In this document: positions 29,258 through 38,528 of the stretch, in pieces
How positions within the stretch are numbered: position 1 is the first letter of the stretch
How the letters are laid out: each line of letters starts with the position of its first letter
Origin: Lentilitoribacter sp. Alg239-R112
Lineage (GTDB): Bacteria; Pseudomonadota; Alphaproteobacteria; Rhizobiales; Rhizobiaceae
DNA length: 64,000 nt
Direction of reading: 5' to 3'
Assembly (NCBI RefSeq): GCF_900537175.1
Contig: NZ_LS999833.1
Coordinates: 2,294,001-2,358,000, forward strand
The notes under the pieces: model-generated
Told to the model about the DNA's origin: nothing
What the model saw: only the letters and a program-made list of their open reading frames with translations
The model's database searches: none
Translations under genes and position numbers: made by a program

Positions 29258-29977
29258 ATGACTGCGGAAGAAAAACCTAGCGCAACAGAAAATGCTGAAC
29301 TTGATCACGACCCGATTCCTGAGAAGGAAAATTCGGAAGAATATCCGTTGCCGAAGAAGAACAAATTAAACTGGTTTTTCACTCCATTGGCGCTTATTGG
29401 CATTTTGTTCATTGCGATAACCATTAGTGCTTTTGTTCGCTTCGCAGAAGATGTTTCTTCATTAAGGCCAGCTGAAGATTTGGATCAAGCCGATGCAATT
29501 GTTGTTCTAACGGGTGGAACCAAACGCATTACTCAGGCTGTTAAACTCTTAGAACAAGGCGTTGGTAAAATGTTGTTTATTTCGGGCGTGAACCCGGACA
29601 TTTCTGACCAAACGTTACAACGCGTATCTGGCGCATCTCAGGAAACATTTGATTGTTGCATCATGCTTGGCCGAAATGCCAAAAACACCATCGGTAACGG
29701 CAAAGAAATCACCAAATGGGCAAATAAAAACGACTACAAAAAACTCGTTGTCGTTACGAGCAATTATCATATGATCCGCAGCCTTTACGAGCTGAAGGCG
29801 GTTGATAAAAACACGACCTTCCTCCCCTACCCTGTCGCTACAACCGATCTGAAAGATACCAGCTGGATCAGCGATTCTGATGTCATCAGAGCACTCATCA
29901 ATGAGTTTGCGAAGTTGAACTACGCCTACTTTCGGGATTTTTTGAATATGAAGATAGCTAACAACTCGCCATCCTAG
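29258..29977 (+). CDS. YdcF-family (DUF218) protein
   Basis: A 239-residue protein with an acidic cytoplasmic N-terminus, one TM segment (about 45-66) and a DUF218/YdcF domain. The domain shows DAIVVLTGGTKRI near 80, KMLFISGV near 105, NAKNTIGNGKEI near 143 and VVTSNYHMIRSL near 165. SanA/YdcF relatives are tied to envelope integrity, but the reaction is not firmly known. It sits after ftsEX as in many rhizobia. The plsC acyltransferase gene that often follows is absent here. Confidence 0.87.
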   Translation: MTAEEKPSATENAELDHDPIPEKENSEEYPLPKKNKLNWFFTPLALIGILFIAITISAFVRFAEDVSSLRPAEDLDQADAIVVLTGGTKRITQAVKLLEQGVGKMLFISGVNPDISDQTLQRVSGASQETFDCCIMLGRNAKNTIGNGKEITKWANKNDYKKLVVVTSNYHMIRSLYELKAVDKNTTFLPYPVATTDLKDTSWISDSDVIRALINEFAKLNYAYFRDFLNMKIANNSPS

Positions 29978-30131
29978 CTTTCATGTTTCAAGCATTCACC
30001 TGAAACACCCAAAATTTCGAACATATTCCATTTCTCTTTTACGCCGATGGTTAATGAGGCATTAACCCGCGCACGCTAAAATTGGATCTAATTATATCGA
30101 ATTCACGCTTTATTTTGAAGCAAACACATAT

Positions 30132-32711
30132 TTGGATCTGCTTAAGCTCATGCGAACAACTGCACATTCCCCTCAACACCAGAACTATGAACAAAGATTG
30201 ATGCCTGCCCTTTTAATGCGTCAGCTTCAAATTATCTGTGCCTGTTTAATCTTTCTAGGGTTGATCTTCGCAACGTTCTCATTGGCGACGTGGAATGTAG
30301 CTGACCCCAGCTTTTCTCATAAAACATCCGCTACGGTCACAAATGCACTTGGTTTTTCTGGCGCAGCATTTTCTGATCTTATGTTGCAGTTTTTCGGGCT
30401 CGCATCAGTGATCGCACTGACCCCTGCTCTGGCGTGGGGCATTTCTCTTCTTCGCGGCAAATTGTTTGATCGACGAAATTCAAGGCTAAGCGCTTGGTTC
30501 TTTGGCTCACTTCTTATGTCTGCAGTAATGGGCCTTGTGCCCAGCCCTGAAACATGGCCATTACCCACTGGTCTTGGTGGTGTCATCGGAGATATGCTTT
30601 TAAAACTGCCAGCGACAATCATTGGCGATTATCCAACTGGTATATTGGCTTTCGCGCTTGGTGCATTAATTTTTCCACCTGCTTTGTGGCTATTACTCAA
30701 AGGTTCTGGTCTTGTTCAACGACCAGCAACAGTTTTAGATGATATCGAAGAAGAAACCGCACCTTGGCATGACGATGAAATTGAAGAAGAAGAGGGAAGA
30801 AGTTCTCTTATCCTCGGCATTCTCACGCATATGTTCTTAACATTTAAGGCAAGGGCGCGTCGCCTTTTCAACTTTAACATTCAAAGAGATGCAGATGAAT
30901 GGGAATATGACGCACCGTTGGACATGCAAGATGTTCATGATGGGTCTGCTTCATTTCGCCAAGAACCTGATTTTACAACCCATACAGCACAAGAACCAAA
31001 CTTTGATGATCAATATTTCCAAAGTGAGATGGACACTCAGGATAATGCTCATTACCCCTATGAAGAGGAAACTGACTTTGTTCAGGCTCCACAAGCAACA
31101 GCTCGCGTAGCACAACCAGCACCACGCCCGAAACAGGGTAAGCGGATCGTGCAAGAAGCCCAAGCATCGTTGCTTTCATCATCAGATTTTGAACTCCCTT
31201 CTATTCATCTTCTGGCAGAACCAAAGAATGTGGTTCGCGATGCAACGCTATCAGCAGAAGCACTGGAACAAAACGCACGAATGCTTGAAGGTGTTTTAGA
31301 AGATTTCGGCGTTAAAGGTGAAATCATCCATGTTCGCCCCGGTCCCGTTGTTACGCTTTATGAATTGGAACCTGCACCTGGAATTAAATCTTCGCGTGTC
31401 ATTGGTCTTGCCGATGACATTGCCCGGTCTATGAGTGCCATTGCAGCCCGTGTTGCAGTTGTTCCTGGTCGCAATGCAATCGGCATTGAGTTACCAAATC
31501 AATCACGCGAAACTGTCTATTTTCGCGAAATGATTGCAAGCAGAGATTTTGAAGCCAATAAAGGCAAACTACCTTTATCATTGGGTAAAACTATTGGTGG
31601 TGAACCTGTTTTCTCTGATTTGGCCAAGATGCCTCACGTCCTTGTGGCAGGGACAACAGGTTCTGGTAAATCCGTTGCAATCAACACAATGATTCTATCG
31701 ATCCTTTACCGCTTTAATCCATCGCAATGCCGCTTGATCATGATCGATCCGAAGATGCTTGAACTATCCGTCTATGACGGCATACCGCATCTTCTTACAC
31801 CTGTTGTCACTGATCCTAAAAAGGCAGTTGTTGCGCTTAAATGGACCGTTCGGGAAATGGAAGATCGCTATAAGAAAATGTCAAAACTTGGCGTGCGAAA
31901 TATCGATGGCTTTAATCAGCGTGCTGAAGAAGCAAGACGCAAAGGTGAAGCGATAACGCGCACTGTTCAAACCGGTTTCGACAAAGAAACAGGTGAAGCT
32001 ATCTACGAGACGGAAGAATTTGATCTAGAACCATTACCATATATCGTTGTGATCATTGATGAGATGGCCGACCTCATGATGGTGGCTGGCAAGGATATTG
32101 AAGGTGCTGTTCAACGTCTTGCGCAAATGGCGCGTGCTGCAGGTATTCATGTAATCATGGCAACCCAACGACCGTCAGTTGATGTTATCACTGGCACAAT
32201 TAAAGCCAACTTCCCAACACGTATATCATTTCAGGTCACGTCGAAAATTGATTCGCGCACAATTTTAGGTGAACAAGGTGCTGAACAACTTCTTGGTATG
32301 GGCGACATGCTCTTCATGGCAGGTGGTGGCCGTATACAACGGGTCCACGGCCCGTTCGTCTCTGATAATGAGGTCGAAGCCGTCGTTGATCATTTGAAAC
32401 GACAAGGTGTCCCGCAATATCTTGATGCCATTACTGTTGACGAAGAAGAAGAAAGTGGAAGCGATGCTGGGGGCGGATCAGGAAATAGCAATCTGGCAAA
32501 CTCTGATGATCCTTATGATCAGGCCGTGGCTGTTGTGCTTCGAGATGGTAAAGCCTCAACTTCTTATATCCAACGCCGTCTAGGTATTGGATATAACAGA
32601 GCAGCATCGTTGATTGAGCGCATGGAAGAAGAAGGCGTTATCGGCCCAGCAAACCATGCAGGTAAACGCGAAATTCTTGTACCGACCGAGAAAGACATTC
32701 TCGCAGAATAA
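30132..32711 (+). CDS. ftsK: DNA translocase FtsK
   Basis: An 859-residue septal DNA pump. Four TM segments lie in the first 200 residues. An acidic linker (about 205-350) leads to the alpha and beta motor domains with Walker A AGTTGSGKSVAIN near 512 and the DEMADLMMVAG Walker B near 645. The C-terminal winged-helix gamma domain (YDQAVAVVLRDGKASTSYIQ...) reads KOPS-type sequences and would activate XerCD. The first candidate start is TTG 30132; ATG 30150 would shorten it by six residues, and neither has a strong Shine-Dalgarno. Confidence 0.96.
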   Translation: MDLLKLMRTTAHSPQHQNYEQRLMPALLMRQLQIICACLIFLGLIFATFSLATWNVADPSFSHKTSATVTNALGFSGAAFSDLMLQFFGLASVIALTPALAWGISLLRGKLFDRRNSRLSAWFFGSLLMSAVMGLVPSPETWPLPTGLGGVIGDMLLKLPATIIGDYPTGILAFALGALIFPPALWLLLKGSGLVQRPATVLDDIEEETAPWHDDEIEEEEGRSSLILGILTHMFLTFKARARRLFNFNIQRDADEWEYDAPLDMQDVHDGSASFRQEPDFTTHTAQEPNFDDQYFQSEMDTQDNAHYPYEEETDFVQAPQATARVAQPAPRPKQGKRIVQEAQASLLSSSDFELPSIHLLAEPKNVVRDATLSAEALEQNARMLEGVLEDFGVKGEIIHVRPGPVVTLYELEPAPGIKSSRVIGLADDIARSMSAIAARVAVVPGRNAIGIELPNQSRETVYFREMIASRDFEANKGKLPLSLGKTIGGEPVFSDLAKMPHVLVAGTTGSGKSVAINTMILSILYRFNPSQCRLIMIDPKMLELSVYDGIPHLLTPVVTDPKKAVVALKWTVREMEDRYKKMSKLGVRNIDGFNQRAEEARRKGEAITRTVQTGFDKETGEAIYETEEFDLEPLPYIVVIIDEMADLMMVAGKDIEGAVQRLAQMARAAGIHVIMATQRPSVDVITGTIKANFPTRISFQVTSKIDSRTILGEQGAEQLLGMGDMLFMAGGGRIQRVHGPFVSDNEVEAVVDHLKRQGVPQYLDAITVDEEEESGSDAGGGSGNSNLANSDDPYDQAVAVVLRDGKASTSYIQRRLGIGYNRAASLIERMEEEGVIGPANHAGKREILVPTEKDILAE

Positions 32712-32800
32712 CATAGCGGTTGATTCCACATCAGCCGCAATCATGCCTCAGTTTTCTAGTAGTTCGTACATCTGATGGGTAATTTAAAAAATTGGAATAA

Positions 32801-33454
32801 ATGATGAAAATGACACAAATGAACTACAAAGCACTTTTTCCGAGAATAGCTGATCCCATCAAATTGGTAGCATACCTATTACTGGCCATTTCGCTCTCCA
32901 GCATAACTGCAAAGGCTGACGGAAAAATTGCACAAAATATCGCCAGTCACTTTGCATCGGTAAAGACGATGATGGGTGAATTTGTTCAGCTGAACCCAGA
33001 TGGCAATCAAATAGCGGGTAAATTCTTCATATCAAGACCGGGGAAACTCCGTTTTAATTATGAAAAACCATCACCTGTGCGCGTAATATCGGACGGTCGA
33101 AATCTTGTTGTTGGCAACCAGAAGCTCAAAACATGGAGCCTATATCCGCTGCGCACAACACCACTAAAACTATTGCTTGCTAATAAGATTAATTTGAAAT
33201 CCAAAGACATAAAGTCGGTAACTGAAACTGACAGTCTGGTCACAATCGTGATGGGCAATAAGACTATCTTTGGCAAATCAACAATTACAATGATGTTTGA
33301 TCCTGCGTCTTATGAGTTACGTCAATGGACAATCAAAGATGTTCAAGGCAAAGAGACAACTGTCCTGATTTTTAATGTTGAAACCGGTGTTGATTTCGCA
33401 AAAAGCGTATTTCGTATCCCATATCACGAGATGAATAAGGATAATGAAGGTTAA
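32801..33454 (+). CDS. lolA: LolA-like outer-membrane lipoprotein carrier
   Basis: A 217-residue periplasmic protein with a signal peptide (hydrophobic core KLVAYLLLAISLSS, cleavage near ADG at about 40) and a LolA beta-barrel fold. Family blocks are MMGEFVQLNPDGNQIAGKFFISRPGKLRF near 57-85 and VVGNQKLKTWSLYPL near 105. LolA shuttles lipoproteins from LolCDE to the outer membrane. The location after ftsK and before xth is conserved in Hyphomicrobiales. Confidence 0.9.
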   Translation: MMKMTQMNYKALFPRIADPIKLVAYLLLAISLSSITAKADGKIAQNIASHFASVKTMMGEFVQLNPDGNQIAGKFFISRPGKLRFNYEKPSPVRVISDGRNLVVGNQKLKTWSLYPLRTTPLKLLLANKINLKSKDIKSVTETDSLVTIVMGNKTIFGKSTITMMFDPASYELRQWTIKDVQGKETTVLIFNVETGVDFAKSVFRIPYHEMNKDNEG

Positions 33455-33531
33455 ACTTCATACTTCCACTTCAATAACGCTTTAAAATGATCTAGACCTG
33501 AAAACTAATAGAAATTTTCAGGAGTAGGTCA

Positions 33532-34341
33532 TTGGCATTTTCGGTTGTAACATGGAATATTAATTCAGTTCGTCTCAGAATGCCAATCGTCGAGAAGTTT
33601 TTAGAAGAACATCAACCAGACGTTTTATGCCTACAAGAAATCAAATGTGAGAATGGCTCCTTCCCTTCAGCCGGATTTCGAAAACTTGGCTATCAACATT
33701 TCGCAATTCATGGTCAGAAGAGTTATCACGGAGTTGCGACAGTTTCTAAAACGCCGATCGCCGATATAACAAGATTAGATTTTGCCCAAAAAGGGGATGC
33801 TCGTCATGTCTCCGGTGTCGTTGATGCTGGCGATAAGAAAATTCGCATTCACAACTTCTATGTACCTGCTGGTGGCGACGAAGCTAATCGTAATACAAAC
33901 CCAAAATTTGCACATAAATTGGACTTTCTTGCAGAAATGAAAGAAATGCATTCTGAGTCTGAAATGGACCAGGGTGTTTCATCAATTTTAGTTGGAGACC
34001 TTAACATAGCACCCGCTGAGACCGATGTTTGGTCGCACAAGCAACTATTGAAGGTTGTTAGTCACACACCAATCGAAGTTGAAACTCTCAATGACGTGCA
34101 GGAAAAAGGTGGGTGGCACGATCTCGTTCGCCAACATGTGCCAATTGAAGAAAAGCTTTTCACCTGGTGGAGTTATCGTTCCAAAGATTGGGAGAAAGCA
34201 GATAAAGGTCGCCGTTTAGACCACATTTGGTCGTCGGCCGATCTAAAAGAGTCACTTTCTAAAATCGAAGTATTACGCCACGCGCGCGGTTGGGAAAAGC
34301 CATCAGATCATGTACCAATGATTGCTCATTTAAAACTATAA
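33532..34341 (+). CDS. xth: Exodeoxyribonuclease III
   Basis: A 269-residue Mg-dependent AP endonuclease and 3' exonuclease of base-excision repair. Its motifs are TWNINSVRLR near 8, LCLQEIKCE near 33 (metal-binding Glu), VGDLNIAPAETDVW near 150 and the C-terminal SDHVPMIAHL (catalytic His). It starts with TTG at 33532, supported by AGGAG at 33520-33524 with 7-nt spacing. Its end overlaps the convergent cyclic-nucleotide-binding gene by 6 nt. Confidence 0.95.
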   Translation: MAFSVVTWNINSVRLRMPIVEKFLEEHQPDVLCLQEIKCENGSFPSAGFRKLGYQHFAIHGQKSYHGVATVSKTPIADITRLDFAQKGDARHVSGVVDAGDKKIRIHNFYVPAGGDEANRNTNPKFAHKLDFLAEMKEMHSESEMDQGVSSILVGDLNIAPAETDVWSHKQLLKVVSHTPIEVETLNDVQEKGGWHDLVRQHVPIEEKLFTWWSYRSKDWEKADKGRRLDHIWSSADLKESLSKIEVLRHARGWEKPSDHVPMIAHLKL

Positions 34342-34800
34342 GTCTAAGGCGAACTTATATTTAATTTTCTGAAGATTTGATGTCAGCTCTGTTATGTTTT
34401 GCTCAATACGTTTACGCAAAACATCTGCCACCTCGGGGTATTCAGTCAAGAGTCGGTGGAATAGCACTCTGTCAAATCGCATTAAATGCGCATTTTCAGT
34501 CGCGGTAACAGTAAACTGGCGTTTTGAGGGGGAAATCAATGCTAACTCGCCAAGCAAGGCAGCACGTTCTGCAGTACCTACAATAGCCATTTCGCCATTT
34601 TTATTTGGCGCAGACAACTCAAGGTTACCTGACAGCACGACATATGCGCCGCTGGCTGAATCTCCAAATTTATAAAGGGATTGACCTTCATAAATGTTTC
34701 GGTGAGTAGCACCAAAAGCAAGTAGCCGAAGCGCTTCACCAGGTATTTCTGAAAATAGAGGTGTTTGGTGCAATACCTCAAGATCATCTGTCAGTGCCAT
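34336..34800 (-). CDS. Cyclic-nucleotide-binding (CAP_ED) domain protein
   Basis: A 154-residue protein made of a single cNMP-binding beta-barrel (about residues 14-125) with AERAALLGELALISPSKRQFTVTA as the phosphate-binding cassette and LMRFDRVLF after it. There is no DNA-binding helix-turn-helix; the C-terminal helix (VLRKRIEQNITELTSNL) is short. It may act as a ligand-sensing partner of another protein. It is co-oriented with the response regulator upstream (30-nt gap). Confidence 0.88.
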   Translation of the reverse strand: MALTDDLEVLHQTPLFSEIPGEALRLLAFGATHRNIYEGQSLYKFGDSASGAYVVLSGNLELSAPNKNGEMAIVGTAERAALLGELALISPSKRQFTVTATENAHLMRFDRVLFHRLLTEYPEVADVLRKRIEQNITELTSNLQKIKYKFALDL

Positions 34801-34830
34801 AATAAACCCTCAGCGAAACCTATCCTTTAT

Positions 34831-35514
34831 TTACGGAACAAGTTTATAACCACCGCTTTCGGTCACAAGAATTTCAGCGCTAGACGGATCTTTTTCAATT
34901 TTCTGTCTCAAGCGATAAACATGAGTCTCCAGTGTATGCGTTGTTACACCGGAATTATATCCCCAAACCTTTTCCAAGATATCATTGCGCGGCACAACTT
35001 TTTGCTCTGCACGATAAAGAAAACGAATGATTGAAGCCTCTTTCTCTGTCAGGCGAATTTTGTTCTCTTCCTCATCAATCAATAACTTCTGACTTGGCTT
35101 GAACGTGTAAGGACCAACGACAAATGTGGCATCTTCACTTTGTTCATGTTGGCGCAGTTGCGCACGGATACGCGCAAGCAGCACAGCAAAACGAAAAGGT
35201 TTTGGTACATAATCATTCGCACCAGCTTCAAGCCCAAGAATGGTATCGGAATCTGTATCATGGCCAGTCAGCATAATGATTGGTGATTTAAAGCCGCCCT
35301 TGCGAAGAAGCTTCACAGCCTCACGGCCATCCATATCAGGAAGCCCGACATCCATAATCAAAAGGTCGAGATGATTATCCCGAGCCGTTTTTACACCTTT
35401 TGTTGCTGTGCTTTCCTGCAATATGAAAAACTCTTCATAAAGAGAAAGTTGCTCGATGAGCGTCTCACGCAAATCATCATCATCGTCAACAAGCAAAATA
35501 GTACGGGCTGTCAT
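34831..35514 (-). CDS. OmpR-family response regulator
   Basis: A 227-residue regulator with a receiver domain (acid cluster at 10-14, phospho-acceptor D55 in LLIMDVGLPDMDG, T in LTGHD, K in VPKPF) and a winged-helix DNA-binding domain from about 125 (RLTEKEASIIRFL, THTLETHVYRLRQKIE). No cognate histidine kinase gene adjoins it, so it is an orphan in this window. It is transcribed with the cNMP-binding protein. Regulation targets are unknown; the envelope-enzyme gene on the other side is only a neighbour. Confidence 0.92.
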   Translation of the reverse strand: MTARTILLVDDDDDLRETLIEQLSLYEEFFILQESTATKGVKTARDNHLDLLIMDVGLPDMDGREAVKLLRKGGFKSPIIMLTGHDTDSDTILGLEAGANDYVPKPFRFAVLLARIRAQLRQHEQSEDATFVVGPYTFKPSQKLLIDEEENKIRLTEKEASIIRFLYRAEQKVVPRNDILEKVWGYNSGVTTHTLETHVYRLRQKIEKDPSSAEILVTESGGYKLVP

Positions 35515-35691
35515 TTGTCGTTCCTTTTAAAGTCACCATGAGTAAACTTAGTTTAGTTCTTCAAGATTCGCAAAGATATTACACAGGTCTTCAACTGTAA
35601 TTTCTAAAACATAACAATGACGTGGTCACTATGGTTGAAAAATGGCTTTTTAATTGCGAAATTCAATATTCCAAACATTTATTAGAAAAAT

Positions 35692-36246
35692 ATGAAGCCA
35701 ACATCCAATAAACTAAGATCAAATAATAGTGTAGATCATGTCATCATTCGAGCAAAACCGGGTGATCCGACTAGGTGTTTGATTAGATTTGGACATACAA
35801 CAATACAAGGTTGCTTGGGTCGCAATGGGCGAACAATCTTCAAGCGCGAGGGTGACGGCAAAACCCCTATTGCTAATATGCGAGTGCTGTATGGGTACCT
35901 AAAACCGAGCATTAAAAACTCAACACGACACCAAATAATCATGTCTCAAACCAATCAAAGCCTAGGCTGGTGCGATGAGCCCACACATCCAAGTTACAAC
36001 AGGTCTGTGAAGCGGCCATTCTCGCACAGCCATGAAAAGATGCTTCGCGATGATATTCTTTATGATTTTATCATTGTGCTAGATTGGAACATCACGTGCC
36101 GCAAACGATATTGTGGCAGTGCGATTTTCTTCCATGTCGCCAAACAGGGATACCCTCCCACACAAGGTTGCATCGCAGTATCAAAGAGAGACATGAAGAA
36201 GATCATACCATTTATAACGAAGAAAACGCGTTTCAAAGTTCTCTAA
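35692..36246 (+). CDS. L,D-transpeptidase (YkuD) family protein
   Basis: A 184-residue YkuD-domain protein. The active-site block is FFHVAKQGYPPTQGCIAVSKRDM near 146-168, giving the conserved His and nucleophile Cys, and GDGKTPIANMRVLYGY near 60 is the usual substrate-side strand. Such enzymes make 3-3 cross-links or attach proteins to peptidoglycan. No signal peptide or LysM domain is visible, which is common among small rhizobial YkuD proteins but leaves export unexplained. Its end overlaps DUF1761 by 4 nt (convergent). Confidence 0.85.
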   Translation: MKPTSNKLRSNNSVDHVIIRAKPGDPTRCLIRFGHTTIQGCLGRNGRTIFKREGDGKTPIANMRVLYGYLKPSIKNSTRHQIIMSQTNQSLGWCDEPTHPSYNRSVKRPFSHSHEKMLRDDILYDFIIVLDWNITCRKRYCGSAIFFHVAKQGYPPTQGCIAVSKRDMKKIIPFITKKTRFKVL

Positions 36247-36653
36247 ACGCCAAACCATCCGATAATACCGCCCATAACGACGGCGACTACCAACCAGTGT
36301 ATGCCATCAATAATGGTCAAATCCCAACCAAAATCCTGGTATCGGTTATTAATCGTCATGGTCGGCATGATAATTCCTAACCAGAGGAAAAAGCCAGATA
36401 CGATGCCGTTATATAAAGTGACCTGCCCGTCGCCTAGATGTCCGATCACGCCAGCCATCATAATAGCTAAAACAATCTCGCAGACAAATGTAATAACAAA
36501 AAGGCTGGGCTCCATTTTTGGTTCAGTACCTTCTGGTATCTTCACCGCCTTCATCCAGCGTTTTGCATTAACGCCATAATAGACTGAACCGACAGCAAAC
36601 GCTGCAATAACAGCCACAATGACAGCAATGTAATTGATCCCACCAAATTGCAT
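36243..36653 (-). CDS. DUF1761 membrane protein
   Basis: A 136-residue protein with four TM segments (about 5-25, 50-72, 80-98 and 112-132). The DUF1761 N-terminal signature is INYIAVIVAVIAAFAVGSVYYG with a following K-R-W. The function of the family is unknown. It is a single gene with a short gap to the EVE gene downstream, and is convergent with the L,D-transpeptidase gene. Confidence 0.82.
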   Translation of the reverse strand: MQFGGINYIAVIVAVIAAFAVGSVYYGVNAKRWMKAVKIPEGTEPKMEPSLFVITFVCEIVLAIMMAGVIGHLGDGQVTLYNGIVSGFFLWLGIIMPTMTINNRYQDFGWDLTIIDGIHWLVVAVVMGGIIGWFGV

Positions 36654-36758
36654 AGCAAATCTCCTCTCATCACATAACTAGAAGATCACTATAACAAATA
36701 TGCCTAATTAAAATAAAGTACAGCTTGTATGAATCACTAATATTCGCAAAACCAAGTG

Positions 36759-36782
36759 AAAACCTCCAACCTAGGTTGGAGG
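36759..36782 (-). terminator. Terminator hairpin embedded in the end of the EVE gene
   Basis: CCTCCAACCTAGGTTGGAGG (36763-36782) is a perfect 20-bp palindrome. On the minus strand it is followed by TTTT (A4 at 36759-36762). It covers the last three sense codons and the TAG stop (36771-36773) of the EVE-domain gene, with the stop in the loop. Confidence 0.7.
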
Positions 36783-37199
36783 ATTCTCAAGGTTACCCAT
36801 GCGACAAACCTCAAAATACTCTTCGTCTGTCATTGGTTGAACTGACAAGCGCATGGATGTTACCAGCGGCATATTCGCCAGTTTTGGATTAGCTTTCACA
36901 TCTTTAAGGGTCACATGTGTTGGCATATCGCAGACTGCCTTTATGTCCACACATTCCCACCGCTCATCATCAGTTGTCGAATCCGGATGACAAAGCGCGC
37001 ATACTTCAATCACACCAACGACGGCCAAACCTTCATTTGAGTGATAGAAGAAACCTTTATCACCCAATTTCATAGCTCGCATATTATTACGAGCCTGATA
37101 ATTGCGGATACCATCCCATTCTTCCCCAGCATCGCCCTTGGCTTTTTGCTGATCCCAAGACCATTTAAATGGTTCCGATTTAAATAACCAATATGCCAA
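36771..37199 (-). CDS. EVE-domain protein
   Basis: A 142-residue PUA-like EVE protein. AYWLFKSEPFKWSWDQQ at the N-terminus, WDGIRNYQARNNMRAMKLGDKGFFYHSN (25-52) and the VGVIEVC block outline the pocket that in this family reads modified bases. The target in this organism is unknown. I choose TTG 37199 because homologues begin MAYWL. The ATG at 37229 would overlap the upstream YciI gene by 29 nt. Confidence 0.88.
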   Translation of the reverse strand: MAYWLFKSEPFKWSWDQQKAKGDAGEEWDGIRNYQARNNMRAMKLGDKGFFYHSNEGLAVVGVIEVCALCHPDSTTDDERWECVDIKAVCDMPTHVTLKDVKANPKLANMPLVTSMRLSVQPMTDEEYFEVCRMGNLENPPT

Positions 37200-37200
37200 A

Positions 37201-37506
37201 TTAAGCCCCAATCTCAGATGAAGGTTCATGAAACACCCAAGTATAAGGTTTTATATCAACCTCTGCAAAAAGACCAACTTTTGCATACGGATCTTCTTTT
37301 GCAATTTGTTCTGCCTCAGTCTTATCTTCGACATTTAGAATAATGAGACTGCCACAAGGTTTGTCATTTTCATCCAATAAAGGACCGGCGATTTTCAATA
37401 TACCTTTTGCATCCAAATCTTTCAGAAAGGCAAGGTGATCCTCTCGTGTGTCCAAACGCGTTTGTAAGGCGCCGGCGTTATCTTTACACATTAAAGCAAC
37501 ATACAT
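37201..37506 (-). CDS. YciI-family protein
   Basis: A 101-residue ferredoxin-like-fold protein: MYVALMCKDNAGALQTR, HLAFLKDL near 23 (conserved His), AGPLLDE near 40 and EDPYAKVGLFAEVDIKPY near 72-89 (conserved Asp). The family is small and cytosolic, with enzyme activity suggested by a His-Asp pair but no defined role in most members. The stop TAA is directly before the TTG start of the EVE gene, and gpsA lies 14 nt upstream, so gpsA-yciI-EVE probably share a transcript with tsaD. Confidence 0.9.
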   Translation of the reverse strand: MYVALMCKDNAGALQTRLDTREDHLAFLKDLDAKGILKIAGPLLDENDKPCGSLIILNVEDKTEAEQIAKEDPYAKVGLFAEVDIKPYTWVFHEPSSEIGA

Positions 37507-37520
37507 TTACAACATCTCCA

Positions 37521-38528
37521 TCAATGTTCATTTTCACTACGTAAGGGCCTTTCCAAGAGTTGCGAGATCGCATCCCGCACCTCCAACTTACCATTAATAA
37601 TATCAGCAACTGATTTTGTGAGTGGCAACGCTATATTGTTGCTTTGTGCAATATCAGCCGCGGCAAGAGCTGCATTTGCACCCTCTACAAGCGGCTTACC
37701 CTCACCCACCAAATCGCTTGGTTTTGCGCCTTGACCAATGGCAATGCCAAAACGATAATTTCGGGATTGCTCACTGCTGGCAGTTAAAACCAGATCACCC
37801 AGCGCTGCAAGGCCGGAAGACGTTTCAGGATTTCCACCCATAAAAACGATGTAGCGCGATAGCTCCGCCAATCCCCTGGCGATCACAGAGGCTCGAGCGC
37901 TATCACCAAGGTTTGCACCAACAACAATGCCAGCCGCTATTGCAAGAACATTTTTAAGCGCACCACCTGTTTGCACACCGATCGGATCACTACTGGCATA
38001 TAGACGGAAATTTTTACGTGAGATGCTTTGCGATAAATCTTCTGCAAATTTAATCTCATCAGCTGCAAGCGTCATTGCTGTCGGCAAGCCTTTTGCAATA
38101 TCTGCAGCAAAACCAGGACCTGAAAGAATTGCAAGTCGTTGGCTTTTCAAAACTTTACTCACACTTTCACTCACCAACCCACCGTTCTTCGGGTCAAACC
38201 CTTTGGAGCAAATGATAAAACTCGCACCTTTCTTCAGATATGGTTGCGTAAGAATGGCAAATTCTTGCTGAGCCTTGCTTGGCACAACGGATAAAACAAT
38301 ATCAGCAATCTTCAAAACGTCATAATCTGCCGTTATCTCAAGCAAGGGAGGCAACATAATGCCAGGCAACCGCGCTGCATTCACACGCTTTTTTTGAATA
38401 TCTGTAGCGTGCGTTTCACCGCGCACAAGCAAACTGATATTTGCTTGATCATCTGATGCGAGGACAGACGCCAGAGCTGTACCGAAAGCGCCACCGCCGG
38501 CGACCACTATGTTTGTCTTTTTGCTCAT
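37521..38528 (-). CDS. gpsA: Glycerol-3-phosphate dehydrogenase [NAD(P)+]
   Basis: A 335-residue enzyme that reduces dihydroxyacetone phosphate to sn-glycerol-3-phosphate for phospholipid synthesis. The Rossmann motif [10 protein letters not shown] is near 10, [15 protein letters not shown] near 140, and [26 protein letters not shown] near 187 contains the catalytic Lys. The ATG at 38528 fits homologues and overlaps the tsaD stop by 4 nt. A longer frame to 38588 would overlap tsaD by 64 nt and is not preferred. Confidence 0.96.
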   Translation of the reverse strand: MSKKTNIVVAGGGAFGTALASVLASDDQANISLLVRGETHATDIQKKRVNAARLPGIMLPPLLEITADYDVLKIADIVLSVVPSKAQQEFAILTQPYLKKGASFIICSKGFDPKNGGLVSESVSKVLKSQRLAILSGPGFAADIAKGLPTAMTLAADEIKFAEDLSQSISRKNFRLYASSDPIGVQTGGALKNVLAIAAGIVVGANLGDSARASVIARGLAELSRYIVFMGGNPETSSGLAALGDLVLTASSEQSRNYRFGIAIGQGAKPSDLVGEGKPLVEGANAALAAADIAQSNNIALPLTKSVADIINGKLEVRDAISQLLERPLRSENEH

